A stretch of DNA of 64,000 bases from Gemmobacter caeni (GTDB lineage: Bacteria > Pseudomonadota > Alphaproteobacteria > Rhodobacterales > Rhodobacteraceae), in contig NZ_QBKP01000001.1 in NCBI RefSeq assembly GCF_003054195.1, positions 310,001 through 374,000 on the forward strand. The letters run 5' to 3'. The notes beneath the pieces are model-generated. The model saw only the letters and a list, made by a program, of their open reading frames with translations, made no database searches and had not been told where the DNA came from. Shown here piece by piece: positions 26,557 through 34,854 of this stretch. Each line of letters opens with the position of its first letter. Positions within the stretch are counted from its first letter, which is position 1. The translations under genes and the position numbers were made by a program.

Positions 26557-27792
26557 ATGACCGACACGCCGCTCGCCAGCCCCGCCGCCCCCCGCTGGAT
26601 CGACGATCCGCAACATCGCGACTGGCTGGCCGCCGAGGCGCGGCGGCAATTCGCTTTCTTTCGTGCCAGCCCACGCAAGGACGGCGGCTTTCACGTTCTG
26701 GCCCATGACGGCACACCGCTGCCGGGTGAGGTGCAGGAACTGCATACCACGACGCGGCTGGTACATTCCTACGCTCTGGGCCATCGCGCCGGGGTGGCGG
26801 GATGCGAGGCTATCATCGACGCGGGCATGGCTTACCTCTGGTCGCATCACCGCGACGCGGATCATGGCGGCTATCTCTGGTCGCTGGACGGCGCCCCGCC
26901 CTGCGACACACGCAAGCTCGCCTATGGTCATGTTTTCGTTCTGCTGGCCGGGGCCAGTGCCCGGCTTGCAGGCCACCCCGATGCCGACCGGCTGATCGAC
27001 GATGCGACCGCCGTGCTGGACCGGCATTACTGGGAAGACGGCGTGGGCCTGTTTGCCGACGAATGGAACCGCGACTGGGCGCCGTTTTCTGCCTATCGTG
27101 GCATGAATGCCAATATGCACGGGGTCGAGGCGCTGCTGGCAGCTTACGAGGCGACGGGGCGCGAGGTCTATCTGACCCGCGCGGGCCGGATTCTGGATTT
27201 CTTTCTGAACCGCATCGCCCCTGCCGAAGGCTGGCGCCTGCCCGAACATTACACTGAAAACTGGCAGATCGACCGTGCCTATTCCGGCAACCCGATGTTC
27301 CGCCCCGCAGGCACCACCCCCGGCCATTCGTTTGAACTGGGCCGGCTGATGCTGCAACACTGGGATCTGGCGGACCGTCCCAACAACGGCGCCCCGGCAA
27401 CGGCGCGCCGGGTGATCGAACAGGCGCTGGCCGACGGCTGGGATGTAGAAAAGGGCGGTATCTTCTACACGCTTCAGTTCGGCGGCGCGCCTGCCATCCG
27501 TGACCGCTACTGGTGGCCAGTGACCGAAGCCATTGGTGCCTTGTCATCGCTGATCAAGCTGGGCGGCACCGAAGACGACGAGGCATGGTATCGCCGCCTC
27601 TGGCAGTTCGCCGATGCGCATTTCATCGACCATGCGCAGGGCGGCTGGTTCCCGGAAATCGACGCGGAAGGCCAGCCTACGGTGACGCAGTTCCACGGCA
27701 AGCCCGACATCTATCACTCGGTGCAGGCGGCCTTGCTGCCGCTGTCGCCGGGCGTTTCGCGGCTGGCCGAAACCCTGCCGCAGATCGGATAG
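26557..27792 (+). CDS. AGE-family sugar isomerase/epimerase
   Basis: A 411-residue (alpha/alpha)6-barrel protein of the N-acylglucosamine 2-epimerase superfamily. Visible segments are LHTTTRLVHSYALG, DPDADHGGYLWSLD-type (RDADHGGYLWSLDGAP), MNANMHGVEALLAAYEAT, GHSFELGRLMLQHW and RYWWPVTEAIGALSSL, with the histidines and glutamates of the catalytic site. The closest activities are D-mannose isomerase (ManI/YihS) or cellobiose-type epimerases. The ATG at 26557 is preceded by GGAGG; an upstream ATG contains that Shine-Dalgarno and is rejected. Faces mltG convergently; an 8-bp hairpin lies over both stops. Confidence 0.88.
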   Translation: MTDTPLASPAAPRWIDDPQHRDWLAAEARRQFAFFRASPRKDGGFHVLAHDGTPLPGEVQELHTTTRLVHSYALGHRAGVAGCEAIIDAGMAYLWSHHRDADHGGYLWSLDGAPPCDTRKLAYGHVFVLLAGASARLAGHPDADRLIDDATAVLDRHYWEDGVGLFADEWNRDWAPFSAYRGMNANMHGVEALLAAYEATGREVYLTRAGRILDFFLNRIAPAEGWRLPEHYTENWQIDRAYSGNPMFRPAGTTPGHSFELGRLMLQHWDLADRPNNGAPATARRVIEQALADGWDVEKGGIFYTLQFGGAPAIRDRYWWPVTEAIGALSSLIKLGGTEDDEAWYRRLWQFADAHFIDHAQGGWFPEIDAEGQPTVTQFHGKPDIYHSVQAALLPLSPGVSRLAETLPQIG

Positions 27793-27793
27793 C

Positions 27794-27814
27794 GCAGGGC
27801 CTTACTGGCCCTGC
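27794..27814. terminator. convergent hairpin at the AGE/mltG 3' ends
   Basis: GCAGGGCC, loop TTACT, GGCCCTGC is a perfect 8-bp hairpin spanning the mltG stop codon (TAA on the minus strand). It has no T-run on either side, so it may slow or end transcription with Rho or simply block antisense read-through. Confidence 0.4.
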
Positions 27815-28980
27815 ACCCCGCCTTCATTCGCCTGACCACGCTCCGCCTCGATGGCGCGCCAGCGCGCCACATTGGCGTTATGTTCCTCCAGCGTGGCCGC
27901 AAAGGCGTGACCGCCGCTGCCATCCGCCACGAAGAACAGATAGTCGCTTTGCGCCGGGTTCAGCGCGGCCTCGATGCTCAGCCGTCCCGGATTGGCGATG
28001 GGGGTCGGCGGCAGCCCTTCGATGACATAGGTGTTGTAGGGCGTGGCGCGACGCAACTCGCTTTGCCGCAGGCCCCGGCCCAGCACCCCCTCACCCTTGG
28101 TGATGCCATAGATCACCGTCGGGTCGGTTTGCAGCCGCATCCCCTTGTTCAGCCGGTTCACGAAGACACTGGCGACCAGCGGGCGTTCATCGGCGATGCC
28201 GGTTTCCTTTTCCACGATGGAGGCCATAACCATGGCCTGTTCCTTCGTGTCATAAGGCAGATCGCCCGCGCGCGAGGCCCAGAGATCATCCATGATCCGG
28301 GTCTGCTTGTCCTGCATCTGCACCAGCAGCGCCGCGCGCGAGGCGCCCTTGTCCACCTCATAGGCATCGGGGGCAAGCGTGCCCTCGGGCGGCACGGCTT
28401 CGATATTGCCGTCCAGGAAATCGGCGCGCTTCAGGCTGTCGACCACCTGCCAGCTGGTCACGCCTTCCGCCAGCGTGATCTGCCAGCGCAGATCGCCCGC
28501 CGCCACCGCATACACATATTCCTGCGGCGCGGCATCGGTCGCGGGGGCGAATTTGGCCACCTCGACATAGCGGTTGGTCCCGGCATCCAGTTCGCGCAGA
28601 ATGATTTCCGCCTTGGCGACGCCGATACGGTAATTCACCTCGCGCCCGCAGGTCGAGGCGCCCCCTGCCGTCACCAGATCAAGGATCTGTGCCATCGACG
28701 CCCCTTCGGGCACCAGATAGGAGCCGAATTTCAAGCCCTTGGCCTTGCCGGAATAATCTGCACCGATGCGGAAGATCCGCGCGTCACTGACCGCGCCCTG
28801 CGCTTCGAGATTGCGGCTCACCTCGCTCAGCGACGAGCCACGCTCCACCTTCAGGCAGATCGGCTGCGCCAGCGGGCCGGGGCCGTTGAATTCCTGCCGT
28901 CCCCAGGCCAGAACCCCGGCGACGGCAATCAGCAACACGATGAACAGGGTCAGCGCGTTGGAGGCGACAGACCGCCACAT
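27802..28980 (-). CDS. mltG: endolytic transglycosylase MltG (YceG)
   Basis: A 392-residue inner-membrane protein with one N-terminal helix (LFIVLLIAVAGVLAWG) and a periplasmic YceG domain. The catalytic segment ASIVEKETGIADERPLVASVFVNRL and LQTDPTVIYGITKG are diagnostic. It cleaves glycan strands within nascent peptidoglycan and limits their length. Its ATG overlaps the fabF stop by 1 nt (TGATG), so it is co-translated after fabF. Confidence 0.95.
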   Translation of the reverse strand: MWRSVASNALTLFIVLLIAVAGVLAWGRQEFNGPGPLAQPICLKVERGSSLSEVSRNLEAQGAVSDARIFRIGADYSGKAKGLKFGSYLVPEGASMAQILDLVTAGGASTCGREVNYRIGVAKAEIILRELDAGTNRYVEVAKFAPATDAAPQEYVYAVAAGDLRWQITLAEGVTSWQVVDSLKRADFLDGNIEAVPPEGTLAPDAYEVDKGASRAALLVQMQDKQTRIMDDLWASRAGDLPYDTKEQAMVMASIVEKETGIADERPLVASVFVNRLNKGMRLQTDPTVIYGITKGEGVLGRGLRQSELRRATPYNTYVIEGLPPTPIANPGRLSIEAALNPAQSDYLFFVADGSGGHAFAATLEEHNANVARWRAIEAERGQANEGGVQGQ

Positions 28981-30242
28981 CAGCCGCGCACCTTGCCCAG
29001 AACGAGGCTCGCATTGGTGCCACCGAAGCCAAAGCTGTTCGACAGCGCCACGTCGATCTTGCGCTTCACCGCCTTGTTCGGCGCAAGATCAAGCTTCGGC
29101 TGGATCGCCGGATTGTCGAGGTTGATCGTCGGCGGCGCCACCTGATCGCGGATCGCCAGCACGCAGAAGATCGCCTCGACCGCGCCCGCCGCGCCAAGAA
29201 GATGCCCGATGCTCGACTTGGTCGAAGACATCGTGGCCTTCGCCGCCGCATCGCCCATCAGCCGCTCCACAGCGCCCAGTTCGATCGTATCGGCCATGGT
29301 CGAGGTGCCATGCGCGTTGATGTAATCCACCTGGTTCGGCGAGATCCCGGCACGGGCCAGCGCCGCGCTCATGCTGCGGAAACCGCCATCGCCATCTTCC
29401 GACGGCGCGGTGATGTGATAGGCGTCGCCCGACAGGCCGTAGCCCAGCACCTCGGCATAGATCTTCGCGCCGCGCGCCTTCGCGTGTTCGTATTCCTCCA
29501 GCACGACGACGCCCGCGCCCTCGCCCATCACGAAACCGTCGCGGTCTGCGTCATAGGGGCGGCTGGCCTTCTCCGGCTCCTCGGCCCGCTTGGTCGACAG
29601 CGCCTTGCAGGCGTTGAAGCCCGCGATCCCGATTTCCGAGATCGGGCTTTCCGCCCCGCCCGCCACCATCACATCGGCATCGCCCCACATGATGAGCCGC
29701 GCCGCATCGCCAATGGCATGGGCGCCGGTGGAACAGGCGGTCACGACCGCATGGTTCGGCCCTTTGAAGCCGAAGCGAATGGACACCTGACCCGAGATCA
29801 GGTTGATCAGCGAACCGGGGATGAAGAAGGGCGAAACCCGCTTCGGCCCCTTTTCCTTGATCAGCACCGCGGTGTCGGCAATCGTCGACAGCCCGCCGAT
29901 GCCCGAACCGATCATCACGCCGGTGCGCAGGCGGCTTTCCTCGTCCTCAGGCTCCCATCCGGCATCTTTCACCGCCTGAACGGCGGCGGCCATGCCATAG
30001 AGGATGAAATCATCGACCTTGCGACGCTCTTTCGGCTCCATCCAGTCATCGGGGTTGAACGTGCCGTTGCTGCCGTCGCCCAGCGGAATTTCGCAGGCAT
30101 ATTTCGTCACCACATTGCTGGCATCGAAGCGCTTGATCGGACCCGCGCCCGATTGCCCGTCCAGCAGCCGTTTCCAGGTCTCCTCCACCCCGCAAGCCAG
30201 CGGCGTGACCATTCCAAGACCCGTGACAACAACGCGACGCAT
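28980..30242 (-). CDS. fabF: 3-oxoacyl-ACP synthase II, FabF
   Basis: A 420-residue thiolase-fold enzyme for fatty-acid elongation. The catalytic triad is Cys-His-His: C170 in TACSTGAHAIG, H311 in NAHGTSTMADT and H347 in KSSIGHLLGAAG. It begins MRRVVVTGLGMVTPLACG; a longer start 36 bp upstream is rejected because this start matches the family. Its stop overlaps the mltG ATG. The gene usually found upstream, acpP, is not in the window; a small conserved protein occupies that place. Confidence 0.98.
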   Translation of the reverse strand: MRRVVVTGLGMVTPLACGVEETWKRLLDGQSGAGPIKRFDASNVVTKYACEIPLGDGSNGTFNPDDWMEPKERRKVDDFILYGMAAAVQAVKDAGWEPEDEESRLRTGVMIGSGIGGLSTIADTAVLIKEKGPKRVSPFFIPGSLINLISGQVSIRFGFKGPNHAVVTACSTGAHAIGDAARLIMWGDADVMVAGGAESPISEIGIAGFNACKALSTKRAEEPEKASRPYDADRDGFVMGEGAGVVVLEEYEHAKARGAKIYAEVLGYGLSGDAYHITAPSEDGDGGFRSMSAALARAGISPNQVDYINAHGTSTMADTIELGAVERLMGDAAAKATMSSTKSSIGHLLGAAGAVEAIFCVLAIRDQVAPPTINLDNPAIQPKLDLAPNKAVKRKIDVALSNSFGFGGTNASLVLGKVRG

Positions 30243-30425
30243 CCGATCTTCCTTCTCGCAACGCCCGTGACAGGGCAAGACCTTGCGAAGCTAGATACAC
30301 GCGGCATCCGCAGCGCGCAACATGGGGCCTCCGGGCGCGGCCGGGCTTTGCCGGAGGGGCGGTGCGGATGAGGAAGCGGATGGGACGCGCGCCCCAAAGG
30401 CCGGGACGCTCAACGTGGGTGAGGC

Positions 30426-30665
30426 TCAGGCCTTGCGGGTCTCGATCCGGTAGCTGCCTTCCGGCAGATCCAGCGCAGCGGCAAGGTCGCGCAACTGCAC
30501 CATGGACAGCGTGATGACCATGGGTTCCTGCGTGACGGGATGCACCTGTTCCAGTGTGATGCAGTCGTCGAAAGCCGAAATGGTGATGTCTTCCTGCAAC
30601 CCCTCATGCCCCTCGTCAATGAGGGTGATCACGGTCGCGTCGAATTCGTGCTCGATGGTAAACAT
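30426..30665 (-). CDS. small conserved acidic protein
   Basis: A 79-residue protein beginning MFTIEHEFDATVITLIDEG. It is acidic, with alternating hydrophobic residues that suggest a small beta-sheet, and its charged tail ends RIETRKA. I recognise it as a short conserved protein found in many Rhodobacterales but know no function. It lies 184 bp upstream of fabF on the same strand, separated by a GC-rich stretch with a CCTCCGG/CCGGAGG dyad (30331-30357). A coding region is very likely. Confidence 0.72.
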   Translation of the reverse strand: MFTIEHEFDATVITLIDEGHEGLQEDITISAFDDCITLEQVHPVTQEPMVITLSMVQLRDLAAALDLPEGSYRIETRKA

Positions 30666-30807
30666 GACCTCAGGCTAGCAGGCCCGGCGCGCGGCGCAAC
30701 GGCAAAAAGGGCCGTGACACTTTGCCGTGACAGGCCACCAGCCCTGGCCGAGGGGTCTTTCCGCCGCCGGGCGTTTTGCTAGATTGGGGAAAACGGCAGG
30801 GCAGAAA

Positions 30808-31593
30808 ATGACGACGATGGCAGGATATTCCGGGGCGGGGTTCATGGCGCTGTTGCGGCTGGGGGTTTTGCTGTCTGTCTCACTTGTCCTTGCGGGATGC
30901 GTGACCACCGGCCAGCCTGTGCCCGCCCCAGCACCGCCCCCCGCGCCTGCCGCCGCAGGAGCGGACGGCGGGCGCCTTTCGCCGCAGGATGCCGCGCGCA
31001 ATTTCGTGACCGTGGTGGAACGGGTGGAGCCGGTGGCCGAACGCTTCTGCCGCCAGCAGGCCGGGCCCGGCCAGAACTGCGATCTTCAGATCGTGGTGGA
31101 CCGCCGCCGCAACCTGCCGCCCAACGCCTTCCAGACCATCGACGAACAGGGCCGCCCCGTGGTCGGCTTCACGCTCGCGCTGATCGCCGATGCCCGCAAT
31201 GAAGACGAGATCGCCTTTGTTCTGGGGCATGAGGCCTCGCACCATATCCTCGGCCATATCGGGCGCAAGCAGCAGGGCGCCGAAGCGGGCGCGGTTCTGG
31301 GCACCATGCTCGGGCAGGCCACCGGCGCCGATGCCGCGACGATGAAGCAATGGCAAAGCTTTGGTGCCAGCATCGGCGCGCGGCGCTATTCCAAGGAATA
31401 CGAGCTGGAGGCCGATGCGCTGGGGGCCCGTATCGCCTGGTATGCCGGTTACGATCCGGTGCGCGGCGCGGGCTTCTTCAGCCGCCTGCCCGATCCGGGC
31501 GACCAGTTCCTCGGCTCGCACCCGCCCAACGCGCAGCGCCTGCAACAGGTGGGCGCCGTGGTCGCCGGGCTGGAGCGGCAGGCCGCATACTGA
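30808..31593 (+). CDS. M48-family zinc metalloprotease lipoprotein
   Basis: A 261-residue lipoprotein. The lipobox LVLAGC (Cys about 31) follows a hydrophobic signal. The M48 catalytic site is LGHEASHHILGH (HExxH) and the second zinc ligand is in SKEYELEADALGARI. The tail SHPPNAQRLQQVG is the usual M48 ending. It is an outer or inner membrane-anchored periplasmic protease of the BepA/LoiP type. Start uncertain: an alternative ATG at 30844 also gives a complete lipoprotein signal. Confidence 0.88.
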   Translation: MTTMAGYSGAGFMALLRLGVLLSVSLVLAGCVTTGQPVPAPAPPPAPAAAGADGGRLSPQDAARNFVTVVERVEPVAERFCRQQAGPGQNCDLQIVVDRRRNLPPNAFQTIDEQGRPVVGFTLALIADARNEDEIAFVLGHEASHHILGHIGRKQQGAEAGAVLGTMLGQATGADAATMKQWQSFGASIGARRYSKEYELEADALGARIAWYAGYDPVRGAGFFSRLPDPGDQFLGSHPPNAQRLQQVGAVVAGLERQAAY

Positions 31594-31721
31594 GAAGGTC
31601 GGGTTGAGAAGGTGGAGCAAGATCGGCGCAGGGGGCACCCTTCCCCTTGCACGCCTGCGAACCGGCAGCCCTTGACCTGCCGCGCACAAGGCCGCAGCCT
31701 GCCCGAAAACGGGAGGCAGGC

Positions 31722-32990
31722 GTGATCAGCAAGGCGCGGTGGATCTGGCGGCAGCTCAGCCGCAAGCTGTGGGTGACTTCGGTGGTCTATGCGCTGGCGG
31801 CGCTGGCCACGGCGGGCGCGGCCTCGTGGATCGGGCCGATGCTGCCCGAAGGGATCGACTACAGTATCGGCACCGACGCGGTGGAGGCGGTGCTGACCAT
31901 CATCGCCTCGTCCATGCTGACGGTCACCACCTTCGCCTTCGGCACCATGCTGGGCGCCTTCAACGCCGCTGCCACCAATATCACCCCGCGCGCCACCAAC
32001 CTGCTGCAACATGACCGGACCACACAAAAGGTTCTGTCGACCTTTCTGGGCAGCTTCATCTTCTCGCTGGTCTCGGTCATCGGGCTGAAGGCAGGCGCCT
32101 ACGGGCCGAACGGCAAGTTCGTGCTGTTCGTCGTCACGCTGGCGCTGGTGGCGCTGATCGTCATTGGCATGCTGCGCTGGATTGCGCATCTGACGGCCTA
32201 TGGCCGCCGGGATGATACCCATGACCGCGTGGAACAGGCCGTGGCCGAGGCGCTGCGCGCCCGCACGGACGAGCCGTGGCTGGGCGCGCATCCGATGACC
32301 GGCCCCGCGCCTTTCGATGCCCGCGCCGTGATGGCCGACCGGATCGGCTATGTCCGCCATGTCGACCTCGCCGCGTTGCAGGCGGTAGCCGAGGCTGCGG
32401 GATGCGCCATCTGGGTTGCGGCCCTGCCCGGCAGCTTTGTCCATCCCGGCGCGCCGCTGTTGTGGGTCGGCGCCCCGGCAAGCGAGGCTGAGGGCGCCAC
32501 CTGCCTCGATGCCTTTGACATCGGTGCCACGCGCTCTTTCGACCAGGACCCGCGCTTCGGCCTGTCGGTGCTGACCGAAATCGCCGAACGCGCATTGTCA
32601 CCCGCCGTCAATGACCCCGGATCGGCCATCGACATTCTGGGACGCGCGGTCCGGCTGCTGGCGATCTGTACCGAAACCCGCAGCCCCGAAGTGCGCTACA
32701 ACCGGCTTTGGGTGCCGCCGCTGACTGTGGCCGAGATGATGGAGGATGTTTTTCCGCCCATCGCGCGCGACGGCGCGGGCATCTTCGCCGTGCAGATCCG
32801 GCTGCAAAAGGCGCTGCTGGCGCTGTGCGAGATCGACGCCGCCCTGTTTGGCCGGGCCGCCTCGGAACAGGCCCGCGCGGCGCTGACACGGGCCGAGCCG
32901 CAGATGCTGCCCGATGAACTCGCGCGTCTGCGCGACGTGGCGGGCCGGATCGGGGCGCTGTCGGACAACCGTCGCCCGCCAGGAATCTGA
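31722..32990 (+). CDS. DUF2254 membrane protein
   Basis: A 422-residue protein. The N-terminal third has about four transmembrane helices (SVVYALAALATAGAASWIG, AVLTIIASSMLTVTTFAF, FLGSFIFSLVSVIGLKAG, FVVTLALVALIVIGML), and the soluble part after about 190 includes AERALSPAVNDPGSAIDIL. These match DUF2254; no biochemical role is known. The GTG at 31722 is preceded by GGGAGG, which decides this start. No acid-resistance or other linked genes are visible. Confidence 0.85.
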   Translation: MISKARWIWRQLSRKLWVTSVVYALAALATAGAASWIGPMLPEGIDYSIGTDAVEAVLTIIASSMLTVTTFAFGTMLGAFNAAATNITPRATNLLQHDRTTQKVLSTFLGSFIFSLVSVIGLKAGAYGPNGKFVLFVVTLALVALIVIGMLRWIAHLTAYGRRDDTHDRVEQAVAEALRARTDEPWLGAHPMTGPAPFDARAVMADRIGYVRHVDLAALQAVAEAAGCAIWVAALPGSFVHPGAPLLWVGAPASEAEGATCLDAFDIGATRSFDQDPRFGLSVLTEIAERALSPAVNDPGSAIDILGRAVRLLAICTETRSPEVRYNRLWVPPLTVAEMMEDVFPPIARDGAGIFAVQIRLQKALLALCEIDAALFGRAASEQARAALTRAEPQMLPDELARLRDVAGRIGALSDNRRPPGI

Positions 32991-33004
32991 CCTCTTCCCC
33001 CCGC

Positions 33005-33027
33005 GCCTTGACCTGCATCAAGGCGCG
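33005..33027. promoter_or_regulatory. FNR/NNR-type box inside a perfect hairpin
   Basis: TTGACCTGCATCAA (33008-33021) has the perfect TTGA-N6-TCAA half-sites of an FNR/Dnr/NNR/FixK-type box. Flanking bases extend the dyad to CGCGCCTTGA...TCAAGGCGCG (10-bp arms, 6-base centre). No T-run follows, so it is not a terminator. The centre lies about 62 bp before the DUF6455 ATG, which leaves room for a class II promoter with a start near 33056. It would make that gene respond to low oxygen or nitric oxide. Confidence 0.6.
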
Positions 33028-33076
33028 TCCGGCGGCCCCGCGCGACCCTTCCCTCAGAATTGCAGGGAGACGGGCA

Positions 33077-33328
33077 ATGCTTGGATATGTCGAGGCGCCG
33101 CGCGCCTGGTGGCTGACACATGGCATGGCACGCGCGGTGGGCGTAGACCTGCCGCGCGCGGTGACGGAGGGCTGGCTGAAACGCAGCGAACTGGCGCAGA
33201 TCGTCACGCGCTGTCAGGGCTGCGCCAGTTCGGCCGATTGCACGGGCTGGCTGGCCGATCCGGCACATGCCGCCGCCCTGCCCGGCTACTGCCAGAACAA
33301 GACGGCCATCGAATCTCTGGCGCCCTGA
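33077..33328 (+). CDS. small DUF6455-like protein
   Basis: An 83-residue soluble protein beginning MLGYVEAPRAWWLTHGMARA, with a conserved cysteine set: RCQGCASSADCTGW and PGYCQN. These four cysteines suggest a small metal-binding or redox site. The family is widespread in Rhodobacterales. It sits just behind an FNR-type box, so it may belong to the anaerobic or nitric-oxide response. Function unknown. Confidence 0.78.
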   Translation: MLGYVEAPRAWWLTHGMARAVGVDLPRAVTEGWLKRSELAQIVTRCQGCASSADCTGWLADPAHAAALPGYCQNKTAIESLAP

Positions 33329-33380
33329 GTGCTGGCCCTTTCCGGCGCCCGCCGCTAACCTGCCCCAAAGCGGAGGCGGG

Positions 33381-33752
33381 ATGCGTCAGATTGAAAATGT
33401 GGTTTCGGACCGGGGGTCGAAATATGCCGTCTCGGGCGGCAGGGTCACGGGCCGCAAGGGCTGCGACGCGTTCGTTGCCGATCTGAAGCGGGTGAAGAAA
33501 TACGCCAAGGCCACACATAACTCCTGGGCCTGCATCCTGTCGGACGGCGGTCCGGTGAAGAATGACGACGGCGAAAGTGGCGCGGGGGCCGTGATCCTGC
33601 GCATGCTGGAACGGGCCGAACTGAAGGACACCATCGTCGTCGTCACCCGCTGGTATGGCGGCGTCCATCTTGGCGGCGACCGTTTCGCCCATGTCGTCAC
33701 CTGCGTGCGTGCCTTTCTGGCCGGGGAAACCGCGTCTCCACCCCAAGGTTGA
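33381..33752 (+). CDS. IMPACT/YigZ-family protein, N-terminal domain only
   Basis: A 123-residue protein with the UPF0029 signature VVTRWYGGVHLGGDRFAHV, preceded by THNSWACILSDGG and DDGESGAGAVILRML. E. coli YigZ and eukaryotic IMPACT are about 200 residues or more with a further C-terminal domain; only the N-terminal IMPACT domain is present here. GGAGG lies just before the ATG at 33381. IMPACT proteins touch translation or the GCN2 pathway; bacterial role unknown. Confidence 0.8.
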   Translation: MRQIENVVSDRGSKYAVSGGRVTGRKGCDAFVADLKRVKKYAKATHNSWACILSDGGPVKNDDGESGAGAVILRMLERAELKDTIVVVTRWYGGVHLGGDRFAHVVTCVRAFLAGETASPPQG

Positions 33753-33828
33753 GGGCTGCGCCGTGGACAGGCCGGGCGTTTTCGCGATATGCGGCGGCAT
33801 TCGACCTTACGTCAGTCGGGGAACAGGC

Positions 33829-34191
33829 ATGATCGCACGGCTGCTGGCGGAACTCGCCCGGCTCAGGAATACCGCAACCTGGTCATGGGAGGGCTGGGCC
33901 GCCTCATGGCGCAACGAGAAATCGCTGCGGCAGTGGTTTGCCGTCAACATCGCCTCGGCCGCGCTGGCTTTCACGCTGGACCTGACGCCGGGCGAAAGGG
34001 CCCTGATCCTTGCGCTTGGCGTATTGCTGCTGGCGGCAGAGCTGATGAACACGGCGGTGGAGGAGGTGGTGGATTACATCTCCACCGATCATGACCCCCG
34101 TGCCAAACGCGCCAAGGATGCCGCTTCGGCTGCCGTTGCTGTGACCGCCATCGCGGGTGGTCTGGCCTGGCTGATGATTCTGCTGGGTTAA
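33829..34191 (+). CDS. dgkA: diacylglycerol kinase DgkA
   Basis: A 120-residue membrane protein. Residues 18-28 lead to the amphipathic segment WEGWAASWRNEKSLRQ, then three helices with the DgkA signature AAELMNTAVEEVVDYIS and [20 protein letters not shown]. It recycles diacylglycerol to phosphatidic acid in the inner membrane using ATP. The ATG at 33829 follows a weak Shine-Dalgarno; the length matches the family. Convergent with the CDGSH gene. Confidence 0.95.
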   Translation: MIARLLAELARLRNTATWSWEGWAASWRNEKSLRQWFAVNIASAALAFTLDLTPGERALILALGVLLLAAELMNTAVEEVVDYISTDHDPRAKRAKDAASAAVAVTAIAGGLAWLMILLG

Positions 34192-34196
34192 GCGGA

Positions 34197-34439
34197 TCAA
34201 AGCGTCTTGTGCGTGCCGTCGCAGAACGGCGCCTTACCGGACTGCTTGCAGCCGCACAGAAAGGCGGGCTTCGTGGCCTCGGCGGTGAATTTCACCGGGG
34301 TGAAGCCGGTTTCCTTGTGGCTGCCATCGCAGAAGGGCTGTTTCTGCGACCGCCCGCAAGCACACCAGAAATAGGTTTTGCCTTCGGTCAGTTCGACCCT
34401 GTAGGGCGCTTTCTGCGGGCATTCCGGGCTGTCGGTCAT
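34197..34439 (-). CDS. CDGSH iron-sulfur domain protein (two copies)
   Basis: An 80-residue protein with two CDGSH-type clusters. The first is YFWCACGRSQKQPFCDGSH and the second FLCGCKQSGKAPFCDGTH, each giving Cys-x-Cys and Cys-x3-His type [2Fe-2S] ligands. No signal peptide, so it is cytoplasmic. It resembles small bacterial redox or cluster-transfer proteins; partner unknown. It ends 5 bp from dgkA in convergent orientation. Confidence 0.93.
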   Translation of the reverse strand: MTDSPECPQKAPYRVELTEGKTYFWCACGRSQKQPFCDGSHKETGFTPVKFTAEATKPAFLCGCKQSGKAPFCDGTHKTL

Positions 34440-34563
34440 CGGGCTCTCCGCTGGCGGTTGGCTGCGGGAATGCTAGCGCGCGCGCCCCGAACCGCCAAGC
34501 GGGGATTTCCGACCTGACGGAACCGGCGGGATGTGGCATCCTGCGGGAAAGGCGGAGGTTCCC

Positions 34564-34851
34564 ATGCGCACCCTATCCATGCTTGTCGCCCTGCTGCCGC
34601 TGTTGGCCTGTGTGCAGCCTGCCCCGCCCGGCCCAACCAGCCTGCCGCTGATGGGCGGCTATCGCAACCCGGCCGATCCCTGCCGCCGGGTGGGTGAGGA
34701 TGCCTTTACCAACCAGTTCCTTGACGATGCCGCCGATCTGGTCGCCTGCCCCGCCGGGATGGAGAACATGGGCGTCTTCGTTACCGAAACCGGCGCCCGC
34801 CGCCTTACCGGCGCGGCAGGCTACACGCTGTTCAGCGTGCCACGGCGGTGA
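34564..34851 (+). CDS. small lipoprotein
   Basis: A 95-residue protein with a lipoprotein signal (MRTLSMLVALLPLLACVQPA, Cys at 16). The mature part of about 80 residues has ADPCRRVGEDAFTNQFLDDAADLVACP and ends in a short beta-like segment. It resembles the small peptidase-inhibitor-like lipoproteins of alphaproteobacteria, but no family is certain. The Shine-Dalgarno GGAGG precedes the ATG. It converges with the methyltransferase. Confidence 0.7.
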   Translation: MRTLSMLVALLPLLACVQPAPPGPTSLPLMGGYRNPADPCRRVGEDAFTNQFLDDAADLVACPAGMENMGVFVTETGARRLTGAAGYTLFSVPRR

Positions 34852-34854
34852 GGG

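Noticed and set aside
33005-33027. Hairpin before the DUF6455 gene taken as a terminator of the DUF2254 gene
   Set aside because: No T-run follows the stem and its centre is a perfect TTGA-N6-TCAA box, so a regulatory site is a better reading.
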